64,000 nucleotides of DNA from Teretinema sp942493045 (GCA_942493045.1 OW818665.1:1-64000); one strand, 5' to 3'; positions 26,495-35,716 are shown, numbered from the stretch's first letter. Numbers and translations: made by a program. The notes: generated by a model from the sequence alone, not told the origin.

Positions 26495-26506
26495 GGGGAG
26501 GACCGC

Positions 26507-26905
26507 ATGAAGATCAAGCAAATATCCATTTTTCTGGAAAACGCGGCCGGCCGCATGGCCGAAGTTACCCGGGTATTGAAAGCCGGCGGAATCAACCTGC
26601 GGGCCATCATGATCGCCGACACCGCCGACTTCGGCATTTTGCGCATCATCGTCGACAATCCGGAAGCGGCCATCAAGGTGCTTTCCGATAACAAGTTTAC
26701 GACCAAGACCACCGAGGTGCTTTCCGTAACCATCTCCGACAAGGTCGGCAGCCTCTCGGACGTGTTGCAGCTGTTTGAGAGTACCGGCATCAATATCGAA
26801 TACCTGTACGCCGCGCTGGAAAAGGTCGGCGAGACGGCCGTGATCATTTTCAAGGTTGAGGACATCGAAAAAGGTCTCGCTGTCGTTCAGGCTCACGGTT
26901 TATAG
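26507..26905 (+). CDS. Tandem ACT-domain protein
   Basis: A 132-aa protein built from two ACT domains (first from MKIKQISIFLENAAGRMAEVT, second from VLSVTISDKVGSLSDVLQLFE). ACT domains bind amino acids. Genes of this kind regularly follow paaK and are thought to sense aromatic or branched amino acids. GGGGAGG is 7 nt before the ATG. It has no catalytic domain, so it is likely a regulator or an allosteric partner. Confidence 0.9.
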   Translation: MKIKQISIFLENAAGRMAEVTRVLKAGGINLRAIMIADTADFGILRIIVDNPEAAIKVLSDNKFTTKTTEVLSVTISDKVGSLSDVLQLFESTGINIEYLYAALEKVGETAVIIFKVEDIEKGLAVVQAHGL

Positions 26906-26908
26906 CCT

Positions 26909-27913
26909 ATGTCTGTATCGATCCATGATGTGGCTAAGACGATCTCCCTTTCCTGCGAAACCATTATCGAGGCGCTGATCAGTCCCTCGTCCCTGGAGCC
27001 GGAGGTTGTCAGGCATATCATGAAACACATTCGCGAGAGCGGTTACCTGGATACTTTTCTGCGCTGGAAGGGCGAGAAGCGCACTACTTCCATAGCGGTG
27101 CTCAATTCGGTGTTCGACTCCGCTTCAGGCATGGAAGCTTTTAAAGGGATGGACCGGGTGATGTCGGCGCTTGGACTAAACACCTCAATGGTGGTGTTGC
27201 CGACCCGTTTTTCTTCTGTATACCGTGAGGTCCTGCTGAACAGTCTGATCAGCTACGAGGTTATCGACTGCGTGGTGGCCATGAATATCAAGCCGGAGGC
27301 GGCTACCCTGGTGCGTTACGCCGATTCCAAAAAGCCTTTGATTCTGATGCACACCACACCCCCTGGGGTACAGTCGGTGGTGCTGGAAAACATCAAGGGT
27401 ACATCGATCGGCATCAATTATCTGGTGCGCAAGGGTTACCGCAGAATCGCGCTGGTCAACGGCCCGACCACCGGCCCTGAGACCGGCCTGGTACCAGCCG
27501 AGCGTTTAATGGGCTATATTTCGGCGATGCAGCGCGCCGGGCTGCACTTTGACGATTCTCTGATCGTCGAAACCGCCGATTACGAGGTAGACAGCGGCCG
27601 TCAGGCCTTTGAAACTTTTCAAAAACGCGGCAATATGCCGGACGCGGTATTCTGCGCGGCCGGAGACCTTACCGCCATCGGTTTTATGAAGGCCGCTCTG
27701 GCTGCCGGGTTGCGGGTTCCGGAAGACATTGCCTTAATCGGTTATGACGACCTGCCGGTGGCCTCCCTGGTTACGCCGGCGCTGACAACTATCCGCCAGC
27801 GGCTGATGATAGCCGGCGCGGCCGCCGTGGTGCTGGCCCTTGAGTCTTACGTCAACGGCCCGGGAGAAAATCTGGTGATTATGCCGGAGCTGGTAGTGCG
27901 GGGCACGGCCTGA
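26909..27913 (+). CDS. LacI-like transcriptional regulator
   Basis: A 334-aa protein with an N-terminal helix-turn-helix resembling LacI (SIHDVAKTISLSCETIIEALI, residues 4-24) and a periplasmic-binding-protein-type effector domain (SFD/CC..DLTAIGFMKA, ALIGYDDLPVASLVTPALTTIRQ). The HTH is degenerate compared with the family (the usual ..VSxxTVSRxLN is missing), and no clear hinge helix follows. It starts 3 nt after the ACT gene. The palindrome GCGAAAGCTTTTTCGC beside the next promoter is a candidate operator. Its effector is unknown. Confidence 0.85.
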   Translation: MSVSIHDVAKTISLSCETIIEALISPSSLEPEVVRHIMKHIRESGYLDTFLRWKGEKRTTSIAVLNSVFDSASGMEAFKGMDRVMSALGLNTSMVVLPTRFSSVYREVLLNSLISYEVIDCVVAMNIKPEAATLVRYADSKKPLILMHTTPPGVQSVVLENIKGTSIGINYLVRKGYRRIALVNGPTTGPETGLVPAERLMGYISAMQRAGLHFDDSLIVETADYEVDSGRQAFETFQKRGNMPDAVFCAAGDLTAIGFMKAALAAGLRVPEDIALIGYDDLPVASLVTPALTTIRQRLMIAGAAAVVLALESYVNGPGENLVIMPELVVRGTA

Positions 27914-27923
27914 GGCTGGTGCT

Positions 27924-27970
27924 TGCGAAAGCTTTTTCGCTTGACAAGTCGGTCTGCAGGATTTTACACT
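27924..27970 (+). promoter_or_regulatory. Promoter with adjacent palindrome before the esterase lipoprotein
   Basis: GCGAAA-GCTT-TTTCGC (27925-27940) abuts TTGACA (27941-27946); an 18-nt spacer leads to TACACT (27965-27970). The 5' leader would be about 30 nt with GAGGAG before the ATG. The palindrome is a likely operator for the neighbouring LacI-like regulator (inference). Confidence 0.65.
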
Positions 27971-28007
27971 GTCTCTTCTGTTTTTTTATCACCGAGGAGA
28001 TGAATTG

Positions 28008-29000
28008 ATGAAAAAAATTACCTTTGTGGCTCTCGCTTTTTCTCTGTTGACCGCTATAGGCTGTCGTACGACCGCCGGCGGCTCCGGACTAAAGATACTA
28101 TCAACAACCGCGCCCCGACCTCAGATCATGATCTGGAACCTCGAGTCTCCCGCAGTGGCCGATAACACGATCGGCAGTCCCGCGCAGGTCAGTCTGACCG
28201 TGGTGACCCCGAAGGATTATGAGACTTCAACTAAGCGCTATCCGGTTATCTATTTTCTGCATGGCTTCCGTAGTAGTCCCAACGAGGTGCTGCGCTGGGT
28301 AAATCTGCTCAACGATATCGGCAGTGACGGCAAGGAATTTATTCTGGTTGGGGTTGAGGGAAAAAACAGCCTGCAGGGCGGTTTCTTTGTAAACTCGCCG
28401 GTGTCCGGACGCTGGGAAGACTGGCTTGTCAGAGAAGCGGTTCCTTTTATCGACATGAAACTGCGCACCCTGCCCGCAGCGGCTTCCCGGGGACTGCTCG
28501 GTATGTCGATGGGCGGTTTTTCCGTTTTGCACAATGGTCTGAAGTATCCGAATGTTTTTTCCGCGGTGTACGCCATTGCGCCGGGGGTGTTCGAGCCTCA
28601 GACGGGATTGAGGGCGGCCATGAAATCATGGGCCGATGATCCGCAGTTTGTACGGGCGTACGGCGCGGCCTTTGCCGGGGATTTGGATAAACGTCCGCTT
28701 TTTGACGGTAGTCCCGAAGACAATGCCCTGGTGAATAGCTGGGAGTCGGGCTTCGGCGGATGGGTAGGCCGGGTAGACAGTTATTTGGCCGGTGCCGGGA
28801 GATTGACGGCTATCGGCATCGAATGGGGATCAAACGATTTTTACCGCTGGATACTCGTCGGATCGGCCGCTCTGGTTGAGTATCTGTCCTCACGGGGAAT
28901 TCAGGTTGAAAGCGAAGTGTTTTTGGGCGGACATGATATCATGTTGGACCGGATCGCTGATGTCATATTTCCTTTCTTTCAGCAGAATTTGTCGTTTTAG
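28008..29000 (+). CDS. Secreted esterase-like lipoprotein (alpha/beta hydrolase)
   Basis: A 330-aa lipoprotein with signal MKKITFVALAFSLLTAIGC (Cys19). It is a putative esterase of the esterase-D/feruloyl-esterase type: RYPVIYFLHGFRSSP gives the oxyanion HG, GMSMGGFSVLH the nucleophile Ser at about residue 165, and GGHDIML the catalytic His near 310. An acyl or carbohydrate ester at the cell surface is the likely substrate. GAGGAG precedes ATG 28008. It has its own promoter after the regulator. Confidence 0.85.
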   Translation: MKKITFVALAFSLLTAIGCRTTAGGSGLKILSTTAPRPQIMIWNLESPAVADNTIGSPAQVSLTVVTPKDYETSTKRYPVIYFLHGFRSSPNEVLRWVNLLNDIGSDGKEFILVGVEGKNSLQGGFFVNSPVSGRWEDWLVREAVPFIDMKLRTLPAAASRGLLGMSMGGFSVLHNGLKYPNVFSAVYAIAPGVFEPQTGLRAAMKSWADDPQFVRAYGAAFAGDLDKRPLFDGSPEDNALVNSWESGFGGWVGRVDSYLAGAGRLTAIGIEWGSNDFYRWILVGSAALVEYLSSRGIQVESEVFLGGHDIMLDRIADVIFPFFQQNLSF

Positions 29001-29011
29001 GCCATAAGTTG

Positions 29012-29758
29012 ATGGATAACGCGAACTCCGAAATTCTGGCCAAGGTCAAAAAACTGCTGGCTCTGGGTACTTCGCCCAGCGAGGCTGAAGCGGCTTCCGC
29101 TTTGGAGAAAGCCCGCACCCTGCTGGCCCGCTACGGGCTTTCCATGACCGACGTGGAAGCGCATTCGCCGGACGTGGTCGAAGGCGTACTGCTGGAGAAA
29201 AAACGGCTGCGCTCCTGGGAATCGCACCTCATCTATATAATCGCCCTCTCTACTTTTACCCAGTCCTTGCATGTCAGCCGCGGCGGCATATCCCAGGTGC
29301 TGTTGATCGGCCGGGAAATAAACACGGCCGCCGCCGCCGAGCTTTTCGCCTATTTGCATTTGGTAGTGCTTAAGCTGGGCCGGGAGCACAGCTCGCAGGT
29401 GGCCCACCTGGAAAGTTTCAAGCGCGGCGTCGTCGAGCGCATTGGCGAGCGCTTGCGGGAAGCGGCCGAGGGAACCGAGAAATCCGGCGGGCCATGGGCT
29501 GCCAATACTGAAGATGGAAGATCGGCTAAAACCGAGGGCCGTAAGGATTCGGCAGCGGCTGCCGCCGTCACGAGCGACCGGCAGTTGACCGTGCGGATGG
29601 CGCTTACCGCCGAGCGCGAGAACCAGGACTTCATCGCCGGAAAATACGGCAAGACCAAAACCAAGCGCGTCGGCCGGCGGGTAGAGGCTTCATCGTATCA
29701 CAAGGGCCGCGCCGCCGGTGAGGGCGTCTCCTTGAACCGTCAGATTAAATCGCGGTAA
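29012..29758 (+). CDS. DUF2786 protein
   Basis: A 248-aa cytoplasmic protein. Residues 4-45 (SEILAKVKKLLALGTSPSEAEAASALEKARTLLARYGL) are the DUF2786 domain, and a helical part follows. The last ~80 residues are polar, with Lys/Arg and Gly runs. ATG 29012 is preferred to the TTG one codon earlier. The function of the family is unknown. It starts 11 nt after the esterase and converges on rlmF with a 14-nt overlap of the coding ends. Confidence 0.85.
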   Translation: MDNANSEILAKVKKLLALGTSPSEAEAASALEKARTLLARYGLSMTDVEAHSPDVVEGVLLEKKRLRSWESHLIYIIALSTFTQSLHVSRGGISQVLLIGREINTAAAAELFAYLHLVVLKLGREHSSQVAHLESFKRGVVERIGERLREAAEGTEKSGGPWAANTEDGRSAKTEGRKDSAAAAAVTSDRQLTVRMALTAERENQDFIAGKYGKTKTKRVGRRVEASSYHKGRAAGEGVSLNRQIKSR

Positions 29759-30650
29759 AGCTCCAGGCCACGATGCGGCTGGTTTTTTGGCCCTGGGCCA
29801 TGTTAATGGTGCGGACTTCCGTTGCCCCGATTTTCTCCAGTTGCCGGTAGATGTCGCTCAGGTTTTCGCTTTTGGAGACAAGGGTGGAAAACCAGCGGCA
29901 TTGAGAAGCGAACAGCTTGCTCTCGTTAATCATAGTATAAATAAAAGATTTCTCGCCCCCCGGGCACCAGAGTTCCCGCTCGGTTCCGCCGAAGTTTCGC
30001 CTCTCCGGATGCGCGCTGCCCAGGTTGGTGTGCTTGCGCGTTGAGGCCGCTTCCGCCGCCTCCGCCGAGGCATGAAAGGGCGGATTGCAGATGCTCAGGT
30101 CAAAGCGGTCCGCGCTTTGGATGATTCCCGTAAATATTTTTTCAGCGTCATTCTGCGACCGCAGTTCCACCAGTGGCACAAGCTTCGGGTTGTGCTCGAT
30201 AATGCGGCGAGCCGCTTCCAGGGCGGCGCGGTCGATCTCGCTGGCGGTAAAGCGCCACCCGTAGACAGAAGCGCCGATGACCGGGTAAACGCAATTCGCG
30301 CCGGTACCGATATCCAGGACCGTGACACCGGCGCCGGTCGGCACCGTTCCCCGGTTGCCCTCGGCGAGCAGGTCGGCGCAATAGTGCAGGTAGTCGGCCC
30401 GGCCCGGAATGGGCGGGCAGAGATAGCCATCGGGAATATCCCATTCAACCTGATAATAAAATTTGAGCAAAGCCCTGTTGAGCGCCTTGACCGCCGCCGG
30501 ATCGGCGAAGTCTATCGTTTCGGATCCCCATTGATTGACGGCGACAAAGGCGGCCAGTTCGGGAGTGCCGCTGATCAGGGCTTTAAAGTCGTAGCGGCCG
30601 TTATGCGGATTGCGGGGGTGTTTTTGGCCGGCGGGGTGATTTTGTTTCAC
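29745..30650 (-). CDS. rlmF: 23S rRNA (adenine-1618 N6)-methyltransferase
   Basis: SAM-dependent methyltransferase that modifies A1618 of 23S rRNA. The N-terminus (HPRNPHNGRYDFKALI ... QWGSETIDFADPAAVKALNRALLK) is the RlmF signature. The SAM motif is VLDIGTGANCVYPVIG at about 110, and the catalytic NPPFHAS near 190. Length 301 aa is typical. The start is GTG 30650 with AAGGAT upstream. It lies 23 nt after the btuB-like gene and may read through from it. Confidence 0.94.
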   Translation of the reverse strand: MKQNHPAGQKHPRNPHNGRYDFKALISGTPELAAFVAVNQWGSETIDFADPAAVKALNRALLKFYYQVEWDIPDGYLCPPIPGRADYLHYCADLLAEGNRGTVPTGAGVTVLDIGTGANCVYPVIGASVYGWRFTASEIDRAALEAARRIIEHNPKLVPLVELRSQNDAEKIFTGIIQSADRFDLSICNPPFHASAEAAEAASTRKHTNLGSAHPERRNFGGTERELWCPGGEKSFIYTMINESKLFASQCRWFSTLVSKSENLSDIYRQLEKIGATEVRTINMAQGQKTSRIVAWSFTAI

Positions 30651-30673
30651 AGCGATCCTTTTTTCAAAACGTG

Positions 30674-32632
30674 TTAGAGCCGTAATTTGATACCGGCGGT
30701 CAGCGAAAGGCCGGGCATCGGGTAGCCGTCCATCAGTTGATAAGATTCACCGAAAAGGTTACGCCCGTCAAGATACCACTCCAGCGTATTGCTGATCTTA
30801 ACGCTGAGGCCCGCGTCCAACAAGAATACCGGCGGCAGGGCAGTGACATTGGCCGTTGAAATATAGCGCCGGCTTTCGTAGCGCGTTTTGAGGTTCCAGT
30901 TGAGTATGCTCACCGTGTCGCTGAGGCTGAGCGAAAGGGTATGCGTCGGCTGATACGGCATTTGTTTGCCGTCGGCGAAGGTGAGCTCTCCGCTCAGCAG
31001 ACGGGTAAGGAGCAGGGCGTGGCTCACGGTCAGCTCCGGGCCGTCCGTGTTCTTGAAGGTAAGGCGGTTATCCATTCCCAGATAAACAGCCTCTCCGGCG
31101 TTGTCCGGCTGCCAAACGGAGTTATCTACCTGCCAGAGAATAGCGTTGCTGTACCAGGTGCCGTACAGGGAGTGCTCCGCGTTATATTTATTTTCCCGTC
31201 CATGCCGGAAGGTCAGGTTGGCTGTCCAGCCCTGCTCATCGCTGAGGTCCGGGTTACCGCGGGCGAAGGCATCGGCTGTCCAATACAGGTCGTTGAGGTC
31301 CGGTTCCTTCCAGAGACGGGCGGCGCTGAACTGCAGTTCCCGGCCGCTTCCAAAACTTTTACCGATGTGCATAATCGGCACCGGCACCAGGGCCGCCGCC
31401 TCGGCATCGATTTTCACTTCCAGTTTCGGTTCTATTAATATCCCCCGGTCGGCTTTGACGCGCGCTGAAAGAGTAACCGTGCCGGCTTGATGGGTGAGTG
31501 TGCCGATATTACTGGAATCGAGAATGGTAAAGCGCCAGGCGGCGCCGGCCTCCAGAGACAAGCGCTCTGTGACCGTATACATCCAGTTGTTGGCCAGGTC
31601 CAGCACTGTGACCCGGTGTTCTGCCTTTCCGGCGCTGTCGCTCCATTCCATTTCATTGTAGCTGTGCGAGGCTGTCAGCGCGGTGCCCAAATTGTCCGTT
31701 CCAAGGCGGCCGATATCCAGACTCAGAGTTTCGCGGACGCTGAGTTCCCGCTGCTCGCCTGAGGCAAGGGAGTTTACCGGACCGGCTGTCTCTTTTTCGG
31801 CCAGATAGCCGCCGGCGGTCAGCGTCAGGCGCGACCAGGCCGGCAGCTCCACGCAGACTCGGGCGGTAGCGCCGCCGTCCCGCACCGCGTTTCCCCCGCG
31901 CAGCCGCTGTTCGCCATTGGTGTCCTCATAGATAAAGCGGTTGCCGGCGCTGGTTAAAAAACCCTCCAAAACGCCGGAGAATTTCCGTCCGCCGTAGCCG
32001 AGGGTAAGGGTAAGTCTCTGACTGTCGATGAGGGTTTGCGCATCCGCTGGCGGTAAAAAGGCGGTGTTAGCAATGGCGGCGCCGAAGCTGAAACCAGCGT
32101 CTTTTTTCGTTATTGTCGTAATCTTGAGCACAGCCCCGGGGGCTCCGGTATACACGATTTCTATTTTCTCGATCGATTCGGGATCGATGCCGTTAAAATT
32201 AAATTCACCCGATTGCGGGGAGTTCATGCGCACCCCGTCAACCTCCACGATCAGGCGGTCACCGGTAAAGCCGCGCACGCTGACGCTGCCGCCAGCGCCG
32301 TTACCGACTGCGCCGTAACCGCCGTAGTTGATCACCGAGAGGGCGGCGCTGTCGCGCAGTAGCGTCAGCAGGTCCGGCGCGCGGGAAGCGGAAATCTCCT
32401 CGCGCGTTATGACCACGCTGTGTTCCGCCTCGGCCCTGGCCGTATATGTCAGGCCTGCACCCTCGATCAATGGTAAGTATTCTTCATCGGTCACGCTGAC
32501 AGTTTCGCTGCTGGTTTCGCTTTCGGCTTCGCTGTCCTCTGGAACCGCGGCCTGAGTCCAGGAAGGTATAAGCAGCAATCCGGACAGGAGAAGAAAATAC
32601 AGAATGCGCGGGGCTGAGCGTGGCTGTTTCAT
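30674..32632 (-). CDS. btuB: TonB-dependent outer-membrane receptor, probably for cobalamin
   Basis: A 652-aa outer-membrane beta-barrel receptor with signal peptide (LYFLLLSGLLLIPSWTQA). A TonB-box-like ETVSVT follows at about 44, then a plug domain (LLTLLRDSAALSVINYGG ... SVSVRGFTGDRLIVEVDGVRMN). The barrel ends SLTAGIKLRL. The cobalamin riboswitch upstream of the operon makes vitamin B12 or another corrinoid the likely cargo. It overlaps the preceding lipoprotein gene by 1 nt (TAATG). No periplasmic B12-binding or ABC import genes are in the window. The symbol is given on family plus riboswitch; the substrate is inferred. Confidence 0.88.
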   Translation of the reverse strand: MKQPRSAPRILYFLLLSGLLLIPSWTQAAVPEDSEAESETSSETVSVTDEEYLPLIEGAGLTYTARAEAEHSVVITREEISASRAPDLLTLLRDSAALSVINYGGYGAVGNGAGGSVSVRGFTGDRLIVEVDGVRMNSPQSGEFNFNGIDPESIEKIEIVYTGAPGAVLKITTITKKDAGFSFGAAIANTAFLPPADAQTLIDSQRLTLTLGYGGRKFSGVLEGFLTSAGNRFIYEDTNGEQRLRGGNAVRDGGATARVCVELPAWSRLTLTAGGYLAEKETAGPVNSLASGEQRELSVRETLSLDIGRLGTDNLGTALTASHSYNEMEWSDSAGKAEHRVTVLDLANNWMYTVTERLSLEAGAAWRFTILDSSNIGTLTHQAGTVTLSARVKADRGILIEPKLEVKIDAEAAALVPVPIMHIGKSFGSGRELQFSAARLWKEPDLNDLYWTADAFARGNPDLSDEQGWTANLTFRHGRENKYNAEHSLYGTWYSNAILWQVDNSVWQPDNAGEAVYLGMDNRLTFKNTDGPELTVSHALLLTRLLSGELTFADGKQMPYQPTHTLSLSLSDTVSILNWNLKTRYESRRYISTANVTALPPVFLLDAGLSVKISNTLEWYLDGRNLFGESYQLMDGYPMPGLSLTAGIKLRL

Positions 32633-33129
32633 TACTGCCGCTCGTATTCGCCGTGATAGCCGAAGTAGCCGTTTTCGACGGTGTAGGTGACCTCGGCGGT
32701 TACGCGGTCGGCGATTCCATTGTTGATTGGATCTTCCCAGTCCGCGAGACTGGCACCGGCGGCCTGGACTCCGGCGCCGGAAAGATTCTGCCAGTGGATT
32801 ACGTAATAATAATCGACCGTTTTGCCCCAGCTGCCGCCGTCGGTGATGCGTAGCGTCAGGTAGCCGCTTTCGGCTTCCAGGTTCGACTCGCTCACAATGC
32901 TACCCGCAAAGCTGACATTTTTGGCGGCGTCATCGTACTGGGTAAACTGATAGCCGTCGGCGGCCGAACCGCTGATTTCAAAACCGTCGCCGAATCCGGA
33001 TTTAAAGTAGCCAGCAAGAGCCGGCTCGCTTTCTTCATCGGTTGGAACCTCAAATTGGCAGGCCGACAGACAAAGCAGGGCTACCGCCAGGGCGGCGGTT
33101 AAAACGCGGGAAAATGGACGTGTGAACAT
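32632..33129 (-). CDS. Lipoprotein of unknown function under cobalamin riboswitch control
   Basis: A 165-aa predicted lipoprotein: signal ending LLCLSAC (Cys24), then a beta-rich, aromatic body (YFKSGFGDGFEISGSAADGY ... VDYYYVIHWQNLSG). It is first in the riboswitch-controlled operon and directly coupled to the btuB-like receptor. By analogy with surface lipoproteins that cap BtuB in other phyla, it may capture corrinoid at the surface, but I recognise no family. The start ATG 33129 is fixed by AAGGAG 6 nt upstream; the longer frame reads into the riboswitch. Confidence 0.85.
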   Translation of the reverse strand: MFTRPFSRVLTAALAVALLCLSACQFEVPTDEESEPALAGYFKSGFGDGFEISGSAADGYQFTQYDDAAKNVSFAGSIVSESNLEAESGYLTLRITDGGSWGKTVDYYYVIHWQNLSGAGVQAAGASLADWEDPINNGIADRVTAEVTYTVENGYFGYHGEYERQ

Positions 33130-33174
33130 GAAGACTCCTTTCCGGCCCTTTCCACGAGGCCGAAAAATAATTGA

Positions 33175-33375
33175 TCTGCGTACCAAAGTTTCCTGGCTTG
33201 GGGGTGTTCACCCTGGTGAGGGGGTGAGCCTTTTCCGTGCGGCCTTCCCCCCGCCGTTGCGACGCAAGGGCAGGAGTGGCATTCATGACGGAATCGTTCC
33301 CGGTTACAGTTACGGGCTAGCGGAGGATTCGCACCTCGCTTCCTTTGAAATACGCTGAGGCCACCATAGCCGGTT
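33175..33375 (-). promoter_or_regulatory. Cobalamin riboswitch
   Basis: On the minus strand the classic elements appear in order: AAAGGAAGCGAGGTGCGAAT then CC (the GGGAA..GGTGaaAATCC segment), CCCGTAACTGTAACCGGG (the CCCGCAACTGTAA core), GCCACT, GGGGGAAGGCCG, and the B12-box-like AAGCCAGGAAAC. Core boundaries are approximate. A short hairpin (CGGCC...GGCCG) directly before the AAGGAG site of the lipoprotein gene could be the expression platform. It would shut off the lipoprotein and btuB when cobalamin is plentiful. Confidence 0.93.
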
Positions 33376-33397
33376 GCGAGCCGGCGGTCAAGGACTA

Positions 33398-35581
33398 TTA
33401 AAAAGTTACGGTGAATTCACTGCCTTGCATCGGCTCGGAAACCAGTGTGCCTGTTTCGGTAACCAGGGCAACGCGATAACTCACGGCAGATCGGTTCCGG
33501 TTGCCTTCCAGTTGTTTTACCTTAACGGTAACGGTTGAGTCCGCGGCTGTGGCCGAGAAACCGGTCAGGGCAAAATCACCGTCGCGGTAGGAGAATCCCT
33601 CGCCGTCATCGGAGTACAGCGTGCCGGAGGCCTTACCGCTGCTGTCCGGACAGACGTACAGGGTAATCAGGCTGTCATCGTAGTCGGCGGAACTCTGGAT
33701 TTGGGGCCCGGCCGGAATGATTGAGCCGCCCTTTTGCAGTAATCGCACTTGGTGCGGGTCAGTAGCGGTGTTCTCGCCGGCCACGCTGATCTCGCGCCAG
33801 ATACCTTTCGGCATCGCGGTTTTTTCCGCCCATTGCGGAACGACCATCAGATTTGCGCCGAGCAGGAAGGCTTCCTGTTCAGCGCGCAGGGAAGTGTCGG
33901 CGGGATCGGCGAAAAAGACCGGTTGCATAACCGGTAAACCATTGATCGATGTTTCGCGGAACAGGGTATACAGATAGGGCAGCAGCCGGTAGCGCCGGTT
34001 CAGGGCTACCCTGGCGGTTTCTTCGACTTCCGGTCCGAAGGCCCAGGGTTCCTGGGGCAGGGAGCTGTCATTGGTGTGGGAGCGCGAGAAGGGATAAAAA
34101 GCGCCCAGGGCGATCCAATCGGCGTACAGGTCCGGCGTGGCGTTGCCGGCGTAACCGCCGATATCCGGACCGCTGAAGGGCTGGCCTGAAAGGCCCAGGT
34201 TCAGCGACATCGGTATCGACAATTCCAGATGCTCCCGGATGGCGACATTGTCTCCGGTCCAGGTGGCGGCGTAGCGCTGTGAACCGATGAATCCTGAGCG
34301 TGTCAGCACGAAAGGCCTCTTTTCAGGGTTGGCGGCCATAATGCCTTCGCGGCTGGCCTTGGTCATCAATTGTCCGTAGACATTGTGATAGCGGCTGTGC
34401 GGTCCGGCGGGAATGGTGTCGTCGCCGCGGTGCCAGTTATCCGCCGGCATGGTTCCGCCGGGGCCTCCGAACACCGACGGTTCATTCATATCGTTCCAGA
34501 CACCGTCGATGCCGGTGGCCATAAATTCCTTATAGAGGTCGGCCCACCATTGGCGGGTCCTGGATTGGGTAAAATCGGGGAACACGCAGGCACCGGGCCA
34601 GACATTTCCGGTATATTCCACACCCCGGTCATCCTGCACCCAGTGGTCACCGGCCGAGCCGCTGTCATAGACAAAATAGCCGGCCTGCTGTTTTACACCC
34701 GGATCGATCATCCAGATGGACTTAAAATCGAGGGAGTGCAGATAATCGTTGGTTGAGTTGGGATTCGGGAAGCGGTTCCGGTCAAAGGTGAAAACGCGGT
34801 AGCCATCCATATAATGAATATCCAGCCAGATAACGTCCGCCGGAATCTGCTTGGCGCGGAAGGTGTCGGCGATTTCGCGAACCCTGGCGTCCGGATAATA
34901 GGAATAGCGGCATTGGTGATACCCGAGCGACCACAGCGGGGGCAGGTCGATAGTGCCGATAAAGGAGGACAGCTTGATAAGGACCTCCTGCGGGGATGCG
35001 CCTTCAATGACGGTTACGCGGAAACCGGGGCCGAGGGAAACAAAGGTAATGTCGCCATTAAGGGTGATGGTTTGGCGCCAGGTGGTATCGGCGAGCACTC
35101 CGAAAGCGCTGCCGTCTTTACGAACGGCCAGAACCCAGGGATGGGACTGATATAATTGTTTGCCGGCGGCCTTGCCATAAGCGTAATTATCAGTATTCCA
35201 GAGTACCGCTTCCTGATCGTTGCGGACCAGCGGACCGACTACTTCACCGGTGCCGTAGAGGGTGGTGCCTCTGTCAATGACGATGGTAAAACCGGTAAAA
35301 TTCTTTTCCTGAAAAAAGACCGGCGCAACTTTCCAGTCCGCGGGGAGAGCGCCTTGTTCGGCGGGTTCGCTCTGAAAGGCAAAGGAGGGCAGGTTGGCGG
35401 CGGCGTCATAATTAGCGGGATAGAAGACGGCCGAACCGTTTCCAATTAAAGCCGCGCGCGCTGTTTTAACTTCAACGCGTCCTTCGGCCAGTTTGGCATT
35501 AGCTCCGGTACTGCAGGCTGTCAAGGCGGTTATAAAGAGCAGGGCCATGACGCGGTAAAGGTGTTTCTGGAATTGTTTCAT
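33398..35581 (-). CDS. GH31 alpha-glucosidase lipoprotein
   Basis: A 727-aa secreted glycoside hydrolase of family 31 (alpha-glucosidase/alpha-xylosidase group). Signal MKQFQKHLYRVMALLFITALTAC with lipid-Cys 23. The nucleophile Asp is in GVWNDMNEPSVF at about 360; the acid/base region is TWTGDNVAIREHLELSIP; GRGTTLYGTG-like DRGTTLYGTGE and LPPLWSLGYHQCRYSYYPDARV are also family signatures. The C-terminal beta domain covers the last ~120 residues. Start ATG 35581 has GGGAGA upstream. It would release glucose from alpha-glucans outside the cytoplasm. The linkage specificity is not decided by the motifs. Confidence 0.93.
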   Translation of the reverse strand: MKQFQKHLYRVMALLFITALTACSTGANAKLAEGRVEVKTARAALIGNGSAVFYPANYDAAANLPSFAFQSEPAEQGALPADWKVAPVFFQEKNFTGFTIVIDRGTTLYGTGEVVGPLVRNDQEAVLWNTDNYAYGKAAGKQLYQSHPWVLAVRKDGSAFGVLADTTWRQTITLNGDITFVSLGPGFRVTVIEGASPQEVLIKLSSFIGTIDLPPLWSLGYHQCRYSYYPDARVREIADTFRAKQIPADVIWLDIHYMDGYRVFTFDRNRFPNPNSTNDYLHSLDFKSIWMIDPGVKQQAGYFVYDSGSAGDHWVQDDRGVEYTGNVWPGACVFPDFTQSRTRQWWADLYKEFMATGIDGVWNDMNEPSVFGGPGGTMPADNWHRGDDTIPAGPHSRYHNVYGQLMTKASREGIMAANPEKRPFVLTRSGFIGSQRYAATWTGDNVAIREHLELSIPMSLNLGLSGQPFSGPDIGGYAGNATPDLYADWIALGAFYPFSRSHTNDSSLPQEPWAFGPEVEETARVALNRRYRLLPYLYTLFRETSINGLPVMQPVFFADPADTSLRAEQEAFLLGANLMVVPQWAEKTAMPKGIWREISVAGENTATDPHQVRLLQKGGSIIPAGPQIQSSADYDDSLITLYVCPDSSGKASGTLYSDDGEGFSYRDGDFALTGFSATAADSTVTVKVKQLEGNRNRSAVSYRVALVTETGTLVSEPMQGSEFTVTF

Positions 35582-35716
35582 GAATGATTCTCCCGTTGCT
35601 GCATTGTAAACCGGCATTGCTGAACCGTCAAGATTAAGCGGTTAACTAACAACGACGCGACAAAATTGGCCAGCGGGAGTTGAAGGGTGCCGGAATTCCA
35701 GAATACAGTAAAAAAC

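Noticed and set aside
25391..26896. 501-codon minus-strand frame
   Set aside because: Shadow of the second paaK and the ACT gene.
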